From NCBI RefSeq assembly GCF_004152845.1, contig NZ_SEON01000004.1, positions 62,001-126,000 on the forward strand: a stretch of 64,000 nucleotides of DNA, given 5' to 3'. Within the stretch, counting starts at the first letter, position 1; every line of letters starts with the position of its first letter. A program made the translations under genes and the position numbers. The notes below the pieces were generated by a model. It was given only the letters and a program-made list of their open reading frames with translations, ran no database searches and was not told where the DNA came from. The stretch comes from Sphingobium fuliginis. Its GTDB lineage: Bacteria > Pseudomonadota > Alphaproteobacteria > Sphingomonadales > Sphingomonadaceae. This document shows positions 34,900 through 44,600 of this stretch, piece after piece.

Positions 34900-35928
34900 T
34901 CAGCACAATATCAGTGGCATCGCGAAATCGGAGCCGCCCACCGCGCCGGATGGGGAGGGAAGCGGATCGCCGCCGTTCCGGACGAGGGCGCGATAATGGC
35001 TCGCACTCATCCCGCTATGGTGGCGGAACGCCTGCTGGAAGGATTTGAGATCGTTATAGCCGATCAGCGTCGCGATCTGCGAAACCGGGCGATCGGTATC
35101 GCGTAGCTGCGACTGCGCGCTGCGCATCCGCACCAGCCGCAGATAGTCCCGCGGCGTCATGCCCAGCTTCGCGCGGAACCGGCGGATCAGTGTCTGCGGG
35201 CTCACCGCAAGATGCGTCGCGAGCATGCCGATATGCAGCCCGCGCGACGCCCGTTCGGAAAGCCACATCTGCGCCGCTGCGACCAGGGGATCGTCCGACA
35301 GGCCGGGCCGGTCCGATTCCATGCCCATCGCGTCCGCCAGCGTCCCTGCCATGGTCGGTGACAACAGCCTGCCGATCAGGCGGGTGAGCAGGCTCATTTC
35401 GTGCGTCATCCCGCGGGCCATCATGATCCGGTCGACTTCGGCAATGGGGTCCGTCGTGTTGACGCGGATATGCGGATAACGCCTGCGGAATTCCGCGGCT
35501 GCGCCTCGCGTCACCGGCACGGGCCCATTGCCCGTCAGCCCGGCCTCCGCCAACAATTCTATTCCCCGCCCAGTGGCGGACAGATGCGCGCCGCCTGCAT
35601 ATTGACTGCGGAGCCAGTCGATTACGGAATGGAGTTTGGCAAGATATTCCGGCGTCTCTTCCTCCGGACAATAGAAGTCGGGCACGTGGATATAGAGATG
35701 GGGCCTTGCCTCCAGCCCATCTTCCACTTGCAACTTCCATCCGCCCAGGACCTGAATTGGCCTTGGGCTTGGTCCCAACAATTTGGCGCGTGTGTGCATG
35801 CCGATGTCGTCTCTTGTTCGAAACTGATCGGCCACGCGCAGGCGCATCTGGCCGAACAGATCCAGGAACAAGCCGACACTGGCGAGACATGCGCCGTCAA
35901 ATCCGATCACTGCAATATCGCGAGCCAT
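34900..35928 (-). CDS. AraC-family regulator, GlxA-like (DJ-1/PfpI-type N-terminus)
   Basis: 342 residues. The N-terminal half (IAVIGFDGACLASVGLFLDLFGQMRL..., GRGIELLAEAGLT in place of the nucleophile elbow) is a degenerate DJ-1/PfpI fold as in GlxA-type regulators. The catalytic cysteine is not seen, so it is probably a sensor. The C-terminal AraC domain carries two helix-turn-helices: IGMLATHLAVSPQTLIRRFRAKLGMTP and VSQIATLIGYNDLKSFQQAFRHHSGMS. It is divergent from the SDR/CMD pair at 36148 and convergent with the TonB receptor. Confidence 0.9.
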   Translation of the reverse strand: MARDIAVIGFDGACLASVGLFLDLFGQMRLRVADQFRTRDDIGMHTRAKLLGPSPRPIQVLGGWKLQVEDGLEARPHLYIHVPDFYCPEEETPEYLAKLHSVIDWLRSQYAGGAHLSATGRGIELLAEAGLTGNGPVPVTRGAAAEFRRRYPHIRVNTTDPIAEVDRIMMARGMTHEMSLLTRLIGRLLSPTMAGTLADAMGMESDRPGLSDDPLVAAAQMWLSERASRGLHIGMLATHLAVSPQTLIRRFRAKLGMTPRDYLRLVRMRSAQSQLRDTDRPVSQIATLIGYNDLKSFQQAFRHHSGMSASHYRALVRNGGDPLPSPSGAVGGSDFAMPLILC

Positions 35929-36147
35929 ACAGGATGGTAATTTACCCCCGTCATGATGTCAAAACCACACCTGACGCCAGTGCCAGGAGAGTCGCATGAT
36001 GCATGCATAGAAAATAGGCCATGGACTTGGCCATTGGGAGAGTTTCGCATGATCGAGCAAATGGCCGGGCGCGCAACAGGCGCGCCGGAGACGGCATTTT
36101 CATGTCTTCCGACACGTGATGGGCCCAGGCAGGACCGGGCCTGATCC

Positions 36148-37002
36148 ATGCCGCAACCCACTAAATTCTATCCACGCCTCAAGGGACGTTCGGCCATCGT
36201 CACGGGCGCGGGGACCCAGGGCGACGGCATCGGCACCGGCCGCGCCATCGCGATGCTGCTGGCGGGGGAGGGCGCGCATGTCGCGCTGGTCGACCGCGAC
36301 AGGGAAAGCGCGGAGGAAACGCGCCGCCGCATCGATGCTGCCGGTGGACAGGCCTTCACGCTGGCCGGCGATGTCACGGTCGATGCCGACTGCCGCCATT
36401 TCGTGGAGCAGGCGGTCGCGCATACCGGGCGGCTCGACATATTGGTCAATAATGTCGGCATATCCGATCCCGTTGCATTGGACGCGGCGGACGAGAGCGG
36501 CTGGACGCGGGTCATCGACGTCAACCTCAAAAGCGCGATGCTGATGATCCGTCATGCCGTACCGGCCATGAAGGCGGCGGGCGGGGGATCGATCGTCAAC
36601 ATATCCTCCATCGCAGGGATACGGGCCCATGGATCGATAGCCTATGGCCCGTCGAAGGCGGCGATGGCGCAACTTGCCGCCGAAATCGCCGTCCTGCATG
36701 GCCGCGATGGCATCCGCGTCAACGCGGTTGCGCCCGGCCATATCATGACGCCCCATGCCATGCATGTGCTGCCCGAAGGTCTGCGTACATTGCGGCGGGC
36801 CATCGCGCCGCTGGGCATCGAAGGGGATGCTTGGGACATCGCCAGGGCAGTGGCTTTTCTGGCGAGCGACGATGCGCGCTTCATCACCGGCGTTCTGCTG
36901 CCCGTGGACGGTGGCGTCACGCGGATCGGCCCCATTGCCGCGCATTTCCTGGCCGAAGCGGAACTGGCGGCCGACGCGGGAACAGAAGGACCGAATCAAT
37001 GA
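36148..37002 (+). CDS. SDR family oxidoreductase
   Basis: 284 residues. Rossmann motif AIVTGAGTQGDGIGTGRAIA has an insertion after TGAG compared with the common TGxxxGIG. It is followed by ILVNNVGISDP, the serine NISSIAG and catalytic IAYGPSKAAMAQLA. The C-terminal GVLLPVDGGVTRI is typical. It oxidises an alcohol or reduces a ketone with NAD(P)(H). Its stop overlaps the CMD protein start by 4 bases, so the two genes are coupled. A 219-bp gap separates it from the divergent AraC gene. Confidence 0.92.
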   Translation: MPQPTKFYPRLKGRSAIVTGAGTQGDGIGTGRAIAMLLAGEGAHVALVDRDRESAEETRRRIDAAGGQAFTLAGDVTVDADCRHFVEQAVAHTGRLDILVNNVGISDPVALDAADESGWTRVIDVNLKSAMLMIRHAVPAMKAAGGGSIVNISSIAGIRAHGSIAYGPSKAAMAQLAAEIAVLHGRDGIRVNAVAPGHIMTPHAMHVLPEGLRTLRRAIAPLGIEGDAWDIARAVAFLASDDARFITGVLLPVDGGVTRIGPIAAHFLAEAELAADAGTEGPNQ

Positions 37003-37430
37003 GCCAACTGGATGAAAAACAGGAATCGGGCGTCGCCTTCATCACTGGCGTCATGGGCGAACGCTTCGGCGGCGCCTTCAACGAAGCCGCGACATCGAAC
37101 CGTTTCGGGTCGGATATTACCCGCATGGCGGCAGGCTGGGCCTTTCACGATGCCTGGCGGCATGAAGGCATCAACCGCAAGCAAAAGAGCATAGCCGTCA
37201 TCTCCGCGCTGATCGCGTCGCGTCAATCGCTGGAGCTGAAAAACCATGTCAAGATCGGCCTGGCCAATGGCCTGACGGTGGAGGAACTGGAAGGGCTGCT
37301 GGTCCAACTGACGCTCTATGTCGGTTTCCCCTGCATCGCCTCTGCCCAGACAGCGGTGATCATGGCCATGCGCGAGGCCGGCATATCGCCCGAAGATCTG
37401 CCGACGTCGGAGGAACGCGGCCTGCTGTGA
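36999..37430 (+). CDS. Carboxymuconolactone decarboxylase (CMD) family protein
   Basis: 143 residues from ATG 36999 (ATGA overlap with the SDR stop). All-helical CMD pattern: FNEAATSNRFGSDITRMAAGWAFHDAW, then ISALIASRQSLELKNHVKIGLANGLTVEELEGLLVQLTLYVGFPCIASA. The CxxC pair of AhpD-type peroxidases is absent, favouring a decarboxylase- or isomerase-like role as in gamma-carboxymuconolactone decarboxylase. Together with the SDR it may carry out successive steps on a cyclic keto acid; this is inference. Confidence 0.88.
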   Translation: MSQLDEKQESGVAFITGVMGERFGGAFNEAATSNRFGSDITRMAAGWAFHDAWRHEGINRKQKSIAVISALIASRQSLELKNHVKIGLANGLTVEELEGLLVQLTLYVGFPCIASAQTAVIMAMREAGISPEDLPTSEERGLL

Positions 37431-37511
37431 CGAGGCAACCGACCGGCCCGGCGGCGAGGCGGTCACGATTTCACAACAAAAGCGAACATCAATGTTTCAG
37501 GGGAGGTTGTC

Positions 37512-39836
37512 ATGAAAATCTCGAGTTTCTGGATGTCGTCCTGTGCCTGCCTGCTTTCAGCGGCTCCGGCAATTGCATCGGCGCAGGCGGCGCCCGAACA
37601 GGAACTCCAGCATGCGCAGGCCGCCTTCGGCAGTGACGACATCGTCGTAACGGCACGGCGGCGTGAGGAACGGTTGCAGGATGTGCCGCTCTCCGTCAGT
37701 GCGGTGTCAGGCGCTACGCTGGAGCGCGCCAATATTTCGAATGTCGCGGGCCTCAGCCGCGTGGTCCCCAGCCTTGTGTCGGTTCCCGGACAGGGCGGCA
37801 GCCGTTCGCTGCCCAATTTCGCGATCCGTGGCCTCAGCCAGCAGGAACTAACCCTGCTCGCGGACCAGTCCGTTTCCACCTATATGGGCGACATCGTGCT
37901 TGCGCGCACGCAGGGGGTCAATGGCGCGCTGTTCGACATAGGATCGGTGGAAGTGCTGCGCGGGCCGCAGGGCACGCTGTTCGGCCGCAACACGACCGGC
38001 GGCGCGATCATCATCCGTCCCAACCGGCCGACCGACAATTTCGAAGGCCGCGTCGGCGTCACCTACGGCAATCTGGACACCTTCATCGTGGAGGGCATGC
38101 TGAACGTGCCCCTGTCGCCCAATATACTGGTGCGCGTCGCCGGCCAGCGTCAGCGCGACGACGGCTTCGTCTATGACGAGATATTGGGCCGCAACGTCAA
38201 CGACACCGCGCAGGAGGGTGTGCGCGCCTCCGTGCTGATGAAGAACGACAGCGGCGTCGAATCGCTGACCGTCTATAATTATTTCCACGAAGACGATGGC
38301 GGCACGGCAAGCTTTCTCGCCAAGGTCCGTTCCACCGGATCGCTGAACGGCGCCGCCGTCCGCGCGGCGCGTGGCTATCGCCCGCTGGAGCAATTGCTCG
38401 CCGAACAGCAGGCGCGGGGCCCCTATCGCATCGCCAATGGATCGAACATCTTCACCAAGGTGGAGACGCACGACATCGCCAACACCACGACCATTCCGCT
38501 CAACGACATGCTGACGGTCAAGAACATCGTCGGCTATCGTCACGTCAAGGACAACATCTTCGACGATATGGATGGAAGCATGAATTCGCTGCATCCACAG
38601 CAGCGGATAGACTGGACCGCGCAGTTTTCGGAAGAACTGCAACTGCTGGGCGAAACCGAAAACTTCAACTGGATCACCGGCCTTTATTATTTCTGGGAAA
38701 AGGGTCGCAACCAGGGTCTTTCCACGGTCGGCAGCGTCGATCCGGGCCTGGTCGAGCCGGAAGATATTTTCGGCTATCCCACCGCTGCGTTCAGCAATAC
38801 CGATGTGGCGGGCCGCAACCGCAGCTTCGCCGCTTTCGCGCAGGGCACCTATCGTTTCAACGACAGCCTGAGCCTGACGGCCGGCGTTCGCTACAATCGA
38901 GACAAGCGCGAGGCGACGATCCGCAATCGCACGGCCACCGCATGCCGTTTCACCCGCGACCTCGACAATAATCCCGCGACGCCGGAAACCGCCGTGCCGC
39001 TTTCGCAGTGCGAGTTGAACGTGGGCGACAGCTTTTCCGAAGTCACCTACAATCTCAGCCTGGAATATAAGATCGCGCAGGACAAGCTGATCTACCTTGC
39101 GCACCGGCATGGCTACCGCACCGGCGGCTTCGGCGCCCGCGCCTCGACCGAGGCCGGGCTGCGCCGGACCTTCAGGCCGGAAACGGTGGACGATGTCGAA
39201 TTGGGGGTGAAGGCCGACTGGCGCATGGGCGGCATGTTCCTGCGCACCAATCTGGCCGCCTATTACGCCAAATATAACGACATCCAGCGGTTGCTGACCG
39301 ATCCGCTGGCCTTGCCCCCCACCACTGTCACGACCAATGCGGGCAAGGCGCGCATCTGGGGCATCGAAGCGGACATATTGTTCCGTCCGGTGTCCATGTT
39401 GGAACTGTCGGCCAACTATGCCTATACCAACGCGAAGTTCACGAAGTTCATCTATCCGGACGGCAGCGACCACAGCAACGATCCCTTCGCCCGCGCGCCG
39501 CGCAATGTCTACACGCTGGGCGCGCGGCTGCTCGCACCGCTGGACAGTTCTCAGGGCGATGCGTCCATCGGGATCAGCTATTATCATACCGACGATTATG
39601 TCGGGAACGATACGGTTGTGCCGGGCTATACGGATGCAGAGGGCTATAATCTGGTGAATCTGGACGCGAGCTGGAACCGGGTCATGGGATCGGGCTTAGA
39701 CCTCGCCCTCTATGTCAACAACCTGACCAAGAAGAAATACGACTTCCTGCTCATCAACCTCGACAGCCTGGGCTACACCAGCCACACGCCCGGCCTGCCG
39801 CGGACTTATGGCGTGACCCTGCGCTATCATTTCTGA
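37512..39836 (+). CDS. TonB-dependent outer-membrane receptor
   Basis: 774 residues. Signal peptide MKISSFWMSSCACLLSAAPA with cleavage after ASA. TonB box DDIVVTARRREERLQDVPLSV. Plug motif EVLRGPQGTLFGRNTTGGAIIIRP and a C-terminus ending in the aromatic LRYHF. A strong AGGGGAGG lies before the start. It follows the SDR/CMD pair after 81 bp and precedes a PhyH-type dioxygenase on the same strand, suggesting that uptake and first attack of one substrate are linked. Confidence 0.95.
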   Translation: MKISSFWMSSCACLLSAAPAIASAQAAPEQELQHAQAAFGSDDIVVTARRREERLQDVPLSVSAVSGATLERANISNVAGLSRVVPSLVSVPGQGGSRSLPNFAIRGLSQQELTLLADQSVSTYMGDIVLARTQGVNGALFDIGSVEVLRGPQGTLFGRNTTGGAIIIRPNRPTDNFEGRVGVTYGNLDTFIVEGMLNVPLSPNILVRVAGQRQRDDGFVYDEILGRNVNDTAQEGVRASVLMKNDSGVESLTVYNYFHEDDGGTASFLAKVRSTGSLNGAAVRAARGYRPLEQLLAEQQARGPYRIANGSNIFTKVETHDIANTTTIPLNDMLTVKNIVGYRHVKDNIFDDMDGSMNSLHPQQRIDWTAQFSEELQLLGETENFNWITGLYYFWEKGRNQGLSTVGSVDPGLVEPEDIFGYPTAAFSNTDVAGRNRSFAAFAQGTYRFNDSLSLTAGVRYNRDKREATIRNRTATACRFTRDLDNNPATPETAVPLSQCELNVGDSFSEVTYNLSLEYKIAQDKLIYLAHRHGYRTGGFGARASTEAGLRRTFRPETVDDVELGVKADWRMGGMFLRTNLAAYYAKYNDIQRLLTDPLALPPTTVTTNAGKARIWGIEADILFRPVSMLELSANYAYTNAKFTKFIYPDGSDHSNDPFARAPRNVYTLGARLLAPLDSSQGDASIGISYYHTDDYVGNDTVVPGYTDAEGYNLVNLDASWNRVMGSGLDLALYVNNLTKKKYDFLLINLDSLGYTSHTPGLPRTYGVTLRYHF

Positions 39837-39921
39837 AAAAAGGGGCGGCTGCCCCGCATCCGTCCTGTTTCGCGGGACGGATGCGGGTCGGCCTGGCCCG
39901 ACGTTTATGGGAAGACCGGAC

Positions 39922-40926
39922 ATGGCCGACATGATTACTTCCACCTCGCCTGATACCCCGCCAATGCGCGAGCTCAGGACCGCCAATCATCTGCTGGGCG
40001 ATCGCGCGGCGCTGGATGCCGCATGGGATCGGGACGGCTACTGGTTCTTCCGCGACGTGCTGGACAGGGATGCTGTCGGCCGGTTGCGCGCCGTCTACCT
40101 GGATGTCTTGCGCGACCTGGGAGTCGTCGACCCTGCGCGCAACGACGCGGCCGTGTATAATGGCGCACCGCTCGACGATTTTCCGATCCGCAACGACGGC
40201 ACGCCGGCCACCGATCCGCTGCTGGCGCGCTATCCGCGGGATCAATTCGTCGCGGAGCCCGCGATCCGCGCCTTTTTCGAGGAGCTGTTCGGGGAAGAGG
40301 TCTTCTGGGTGCCCAATACCGAATATCACGCGCTGCCGCCGGGCACGGGTCGGCCGGACTCGCGGTTCAACTTCGTCCATTGCGATGGTCCCAACAACAA
40401 GGGGCTGCCACTGAAAATCTGCTGGATGCCGCTCGCTCCAATCGATGAGGAGACGGGCGGCCTGGCTGTTGCCGAAGGGTTGCACCGTCCCCGGATGAAT
40501 GATTTTCCCCGGCCGCCCCAGGGCATAGGCGACGATGTGATCCCGGCCGATGCCTGGTGCCGCGCCCTCTACCAACCCGGCGACCTGCTGGTGTTCAGCC
40601 TGGAAACGCCCCATAGCGGACTTGCCAACCGGTCCGACCGCCATTTCCGCCTGTCGATGGATATTCGCGGCATGCCGAAATCGGGCAATATCCCGACCGT
40701 CGGCACGGTCGCCGCGCTCGACGCCTGCGCCATCGCCGTGGAAACGAAGGAGGGGGAACAGCGCACCTTCCGCATCGATGAGGACAGTTTCTGCCGGATA
40801 ACCCGAGGACGGCTGACGGGCATGCCGCTGGCGCTGGAGGAAATCCCGCAACTGGTGAAGATCGGTGATCCCGTTTATGTCGCATCCGACCACGGCACCG
40901 CCATGTTCATCCGTCCGCAGCACTGA
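39922..40926 (+). CDS. Phytanoyl-CoA dioxygenase (PhyH)-family Fe(II)/2-oxoglutarate enzyme
   Basis: 334 residues from ATG 39922, preferred because GGGAAG lies 7 bases upstream; the frame opens at 39907. Start region WDRDGYWFFRDVLDRDAVGRLRAVY is typical of PhyH. The iron site is HCDGPNNKG (HxD) with the distal histidine in LETPHSGLANRSD, followed by the 2-oxoglutarate arginine in FRLSMDIRG. It hydroxylates a substrate alpha or beta to a carboxyl or similar group. It lies downstream of the TonB receptor. Confidence 0.88.
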   Translation: MADMITSTSPDTPPMRELRTANHLLGDRAALDAAWDRDGYWFFRDVLDRDAVGRLRAVYLDVLRDLGVVDPARNDAAVYNGAPLDDFPIRNDGTPATDPLLARYPRDQFVAEPAIRAFFEELFGEEVFWVPNTEYHALPPGTGRPDSRFNFVHCDGPNNKGLPLKICWMPLAPIDEETGGLAVAEGLHRPRMNDFPRPPQGIGDDVIPADAWCRALYQPGDLLVFSLETPHSGLANRSDRHFRLSMDIRGMPKSGNIPTVGTVAALDACAIAVETKEGEQRTFRIDEDSFCRITRGRLTGMPLALEEIPQLVKIGDPVYVASDHGTAMFIRPQH

Positions 40927-41090
40927 AACATCCCGCGGAACAGCCGGCACGTCCCGGCGCCATAAGGCCGGTCGTACGGACTTGTGATGCATTGTCGGCG
41001 CCTGTGTGAAAGCCGTTGCCCGAACGGGATCGATCCTCTCTACCTGACTGTCGAACAGGGCAGCAGGCATGGGAGAGGTTCGTGGAGGTC

Positions 41091-41483
41091 ATGGCAAGCG
41101 GCCTTCTGATTCCGGAAAGGCCGGTGGCGCTTTCCGATGGATCGGCGCTGGTGGTGGAATTGGGCGATGGGCGCCTCAGCGGCGAAGTCGCCGCCACGGC
41201 GTCGGGCCACATCATGCCGGACAGCTTCGCGGTGGAGGCGGGCGGGCATGTCTGCATCGTCTCCATTGGGCGAGGCGGTATCACCATCGTCGATCCCGCC
41301 ATCGGCCTGCGCGGCGACATGCCGATCGATGATCGCATGGTGACGAACATCGCCTTCGGCGCCGAGAATGGCCGGGATGTCTGGATCACGGCAGCCGGAA
41401 CGGGTCGGCTGCTGCGCGGCCGTTCGCCCGGGGCCGGGCCTGCCGCTCGCTTTCGTGGCATGAGGGACGAACACCGGTCATGA
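41091..41483 (+). pseudogene. SMP-30/gluconolactonase gene with large internal deletion
   Basis: 130 codons from ATG 41091, with GTGGAGG just upstream. The first part (IPERPVALSDGSALVVELGDGRLS) matches the opening strands of SMP-30 propellers of about 300 residues. It then jumps directly to the closing part (MPDSFAVEAGGHVCIVSIGRGGITIVDP, TNIAFG, ITAAGTGRLL). The middle blades, with the metal-binding Asn and Asp residues, are absent, by rough count 150-180 residues. The reading frame, start and stop survive. The stop overlaps the TetR start by ATGA. Catalysis is unlikely; it may persist as a leader for the regulator. Confidence 0.7.
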
Positions 41484-42136
41484 CCCATTCGGCAAGACTT
41501 CGACCCCGATCTGACCCAGCAGCCGTGACGGCCGACGATGATGCGATAGTCGGGCGTGTCATGCCCCCGCAACTGGATGTGCTGGACGCTCGCTCCCGCA
41601 TTCTCGACGCCGCGGCGCATCTGTTTCGGCGGGAGGGTTTTTCCGGCACGTCGATGGACGCCATTGCCGCGCTGGCGCGCATGTCGAAAAGGACCCTCTA
41701 TGCCGGCTTTCCGGACAAGCGCGCGGTTCTCGAAGCGGTTCTGGAGCAGTTCATCGCCCGCCGTTTCGCCATGATCGAGCGGATCGGCCGCGAAGCCGCG
41801 AGCGATGAGGCGATATTGACCCGCATGGTCGGTGCCCTCAACGCGATGGCCACGGACGAGGATGCGCTCGCCATGTACCGGTTGCTGGTGGCGGAGGCGA
41901 CAAATCTGCCTGCGCTGGCACTGGCGGCGAACCGGAACGGGCTGACGCAGGCGCAGGCCATGCTGCGCCAGCCTCTCCTCAATTGCGGTGTACGCGATCC
42001 GGATAGGGCCGCCTGCTTCCTCTACGACCTCGCCGTGCTGGCGCCGATGCATCGCCTGTTGGTGGGTACGGACAATCTGCACATGGACGTCGCCGCCATC
42101 GTCAGACTGGTTCTTCAGGGCGTGAAGGGAATGTGA
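41480..42136 (+). CDS. TetR/AcrR family regulator
   Basis: 218 residues, preceded by an extra 35-residue N-terminal tail. The helix-turn-helix is RSRILDAAAHLFRREGFSGTSMDAIAALARMSKRTLYAGFPDKRAVLEAVL. The C-terminal part resembles TetR_C with PALALAANRNGLTQAQAMLRQPLL. Its start is joined to the SMP-30 remnant by ATGA. Possible targets are the PhyH enzyme upstream or the phosphotransferase downstream. A gene-free gap of about 280 bp follows it. Confidence 0.9.
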   Translation: MTHSARLRPRSDPAAVTADDDAIVGRVMPPQLDVLDARSRILDAAAHLFRREGFSGTSMDAIAALARMSKRTLYAGFPDKRAVLEAVLEQFIARRFAMIERIGREAASDEAILTRMVGALNAMATDEDALAMYRLLVAEATNLPALALAANRNGLTQAQAMLRQPLLNCGVRDPDRAACFLYDLAVLAPMHRLLVGTDNLHMDVAAIVRLVLQGVKGM

Positions 42137-42413
42137 AGCAGGGTCTTGCTCCGATCGCGGATGGCCGGGAACGGCTGTGGCCGGCACCGGGCGCGTCGGC
42201 GGCTCCCTCAGCCCTGGGCGGGATTTCTTAGGCTATGTTGCGATCTGCCGGACCATCCCATGCGAACCTTATTTTCCGCCGGGGTCAAGCGCTCCATGGA
42301 CGCCGAATTCCCCGCCGGCGCTGCGATGACGGGGAAGGGCATGTCTTGCTGCAAACGCTCGTCGGGCATCTGGTCGCCTGCCTGTTATCGAAGCTGCATA
42401 TGGAGGAGGCTGC

Positions 42414-43496
42414 ATGAAAGAACCATGGTTGCCGTTGGTCCCTGAAGACGTCACCGCCTCCTGGCTGGGCGAAGCTCTGGCACCGCGCTATCCCGGAACG
42501 CGGGTCGAGAGGCTCGACGTCCACGAAATCCTTTGGGGCACGGGCACCAAGATGATGGTGACGGCGACCTATAATGACGCCGGGCGGGGCCATGGCCTGC
42601 CGCGGGCCTTGTGCATCAAGGCGGGTCTTGCCGAGCATCGGGAGCTGGTGAAATTCTGCTACCAGACGGAGGCGCGCTTTTTCGCGGAGCTGGCGCCGCG
42701 CCTGCTGCTGGGGCTGCCGCAAATCCTCTACGCCGCGGCGAATGCCGATCAGGGGATGGTGGTCATGGAGGATCTGCGACCGACCGGCGCCCATATCTGC
42801 CGCGTGCAGCAGCCGCTGACCCGCGATCAGGCCGCCGCTTTCCTGGACGACATGGCCGCGTTGCACGCGCGCTGGTGGAACAGTCCCGCGCTGGAGGACG
42901 ATGGCGATCTTGGCTGGCTGATGCGCCATGATCCATTGCCGGACGAAGCCTGGGGCGATTTCGGGCGCGGTCAGCTCCAGCCCGAAACATGGGCGCATTA
43001 TATGGGGCTGCCCCGGTCGCTCGGCATTCCGGCGGCTTGCCGCGACCGGGAGGGGGTTCATGCGGCGCTGCAGGAATTGCGCCTTTTCGGGGAGCAGGGT
43101 CCGCGTTGCGTCATCCATGGCGACGCGCATCTGGGCAATATGTATCTCACCCGCGAGGGGCGGCCGGGCTTCCTCGACTGGCAGACCACGCGTCGCGGCC
43201 ATTGGGCGCAGGACGTGACCTATTTCTACATCTCCGCGCTCGATCCGCTGGACCGGCGGGCTTGGGAGAGGGATCTGGTCGCGGGCTATCTTGCCGCGCT
43301 GGCCCGCCATGGCGTGGCCCATCCGCCGTCCGAGGAAGAGGCATGGCGCGCCATCCGCGCGCATATCGTCTATGGCCTGTTCTACTGGATGGTGAATCCG
43401 GTCGAATGGCAGGCGGAGGAGAATAACGCCGCCACCGCGCCGCGTTTCGGCTGGGCGGCGGTCGATCATGCCGCCCCGCCGGTTGGTCCGCTTTAA
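42414..43496 (+). CDS. Phosphotransferase, ecdysteroid-kinase / CHK-like family
   Basis: 360 residues; GGAGGAGG immediately upstream supports the start. Kinase-like fold: GTGTKMMVTATYN loop, ALCIKAGLAEHR lysine, MVVMEDL hinge, catalytic loop VIHGDAHLGNMYL (about residue 235) and metal-binding FLDWQ. This pattern fits the choline/ecdysteroid/aminoglycoside phosphotransferase superfamily. Such genes are common in sphingomonad and mycobacterial steroid or xenobiotic clusters, where they may phosphorylate an alcohol. The substrate is unknown. It converges on the next SDR with a 4-base overlap of stops. Confidence 0.85.
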   Translation: MKEPWLPLVPEDVTASWLGEALAPRYPGTRVERLDVHEILWGTGTKMMVTATYNDAGRGHGLPRALCIKAGLAEHRELVKFCYQTEARFFAELAPRLLLGLPQILYAAANADQGMVVMEDLRPTGAHICRVQQPLTRDQAAAFLDDMAALHARWWNSPALEDDGDLGWLMRHDPLPDEAWGDFGRGQLQPETWAHYMGLPRSLGIPAACRDREGVHAALQELRLFGEQGPRCVIHGDAHLGNMYLTREGRPGFLDWQTTRRGHWAQDVTYFYISALDPLDRRAWERDLVAGYLAALARHGVAHPPSEEEAWRAIRAHIVYGLFYWMVNPVEWQAEENNAATAPRFGWAAVDHAAPPVGPL

Positions 43497-44431
43497 ACCG
43501 GATCAGGCGTTCGCACGAACCGGTTCTGGATCGAGCCGAACAGATAGTCGCGGTTCGCCTGCTCGTCGAACGCGTCCAGCGTCCAGCCGCCGGGATGGAT
43601 GCTGGTGCGGATCGCTTCAGGTTCGGGGATCAGGGCCACTTCGTCGCCCTGGATGTAGAAGTCCCGCCCGCTGACATGGGAGGCGGCATCGGTGCACAGC
43701 CATACGACCAGCGCCGCGACATGGGCGGGCAGGGCGGTCATGCGCGGCTGCGCCATCGGCTTGTTCCACAGCAGCGGAATGCCAAGCCGCGCCGATTCAG
43801 CGATGGTCTCGTCGATTTCCGGCGTATGCGTGCCCGTCAGATGCGACACCGGGCGGATCAGATTGGCGCGAATGCCGAATTCCCCCAGGTCGCGCGCAAT
43901 GGTGCGGGTGAAGCCCAGAAGGCCTTCCTTGGCGGCGGAATAATTGGCCATGCCCCAATGGCCGAAGCCCGATGGCGACCCCGTATTGACGATTACGCCG
44001 GACCGCTGCGCGATCATATGCGCCGCCGCGGCGCGGCAGGTGAAGAAGCTCGACGTCAGACTGACGTCCATGCAGAGATTCCAGTCCTGGTCCGTCATCC
44101 GGTCTATCCGCGCCGGGCGGACGATCCCCGCATTGTTGACCAGAATGTCGATCCGGCCGAAGGCATCGATGGCCGCCTGCACCGCCGCCTCGCCGCCCTC
44201 GCGGGTCGCCACGCTGGAATATTGGCCGATCGCCTCGCCACCCGCGTCGCGTATCTCCTGCGCGACGGTTTCAACCAGCGATGCGTCGCCGCTCTCCGTG
44301 CCATAAGGGCCGCCGCCCAGATCGTTGACGACGACCTTCGCGCCCTGCTCCGCCAGCAGCATCGCTTCGGCCCGGCCGATATTGCGGCCCGCGCCGGTCA
44401 CGACGGCCACCTTGCCCTTCAGTCTCTGCAT
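43493..44431 (-). CDS. SDR family oxidoreductase, multifunctional-enzyme-2-like
   Basis: 312 residues. Rossmann VAVVTGAGRNIGRAEAMLLAEQG, then KVVVNDLGGG, a motif characteristic of the SDR domain of peroxisomal MFE-2 (HSD17B4) and bacterial relatives that oxidise (3R)-hydroxyacyl-CoA. NNAGIV, GSPSG with the serine, and catalytic ANYSAAKEGLLGF are present. It is divergent from the MDR enzyme at 44601. A role in beta-oxidation of a side chain is an inference from this similarity. Confidence 0.9.
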   Translation of the reverse strand: MQRLKGKVAVVTGAGRNIGRAEAMLLAEQGAKVVVNDLGGGPYGTESGDASLVETVAQEIRDAGGEAIGQYSSVATREGGEAAVQAAIDAFGRIDILVNNAGIVRPARIDRMTDQDWNLCMDVSLTSSFFTCRAAAAHMIAQRSGVIVNTGSPSGFGHWGMANYSAAKEGLLGFTRTIARDLGEFGIRANLIRPVSHLTGTHTPEIDETIAESARLGIPLLWNKPMAQPRMTALPAHVAALVVWLCTDAASHVSGRDFYIQGDEVALIPEPEAIRTSIHPGGWTLDAFDEQANRDYLFGSIQNRFVRTPDPV

Positions 44432-44600
44432 ATCCTGCTCCCATCAATTGTGCCGGGAGAGTAGCCGCTGGCACCTTAAGACCCTAATCACCGACGTGAT
44501 GATTGCGCCTGACATGCTTCCCGCCGATGCCCGGCTTCGCCACAAGATCAGCGCCAACGGAGCGCGTCGATGATCCTGGCCGAATGAAGGAGATGCAGGG

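Noticed and set aside
42235..42417. 60-codon frame between TetR and the phosphotransferase
   Set aside because: No ribosome-binding site, no recognisable feature and overlap with the phosphotransferase ribosome-binding region.
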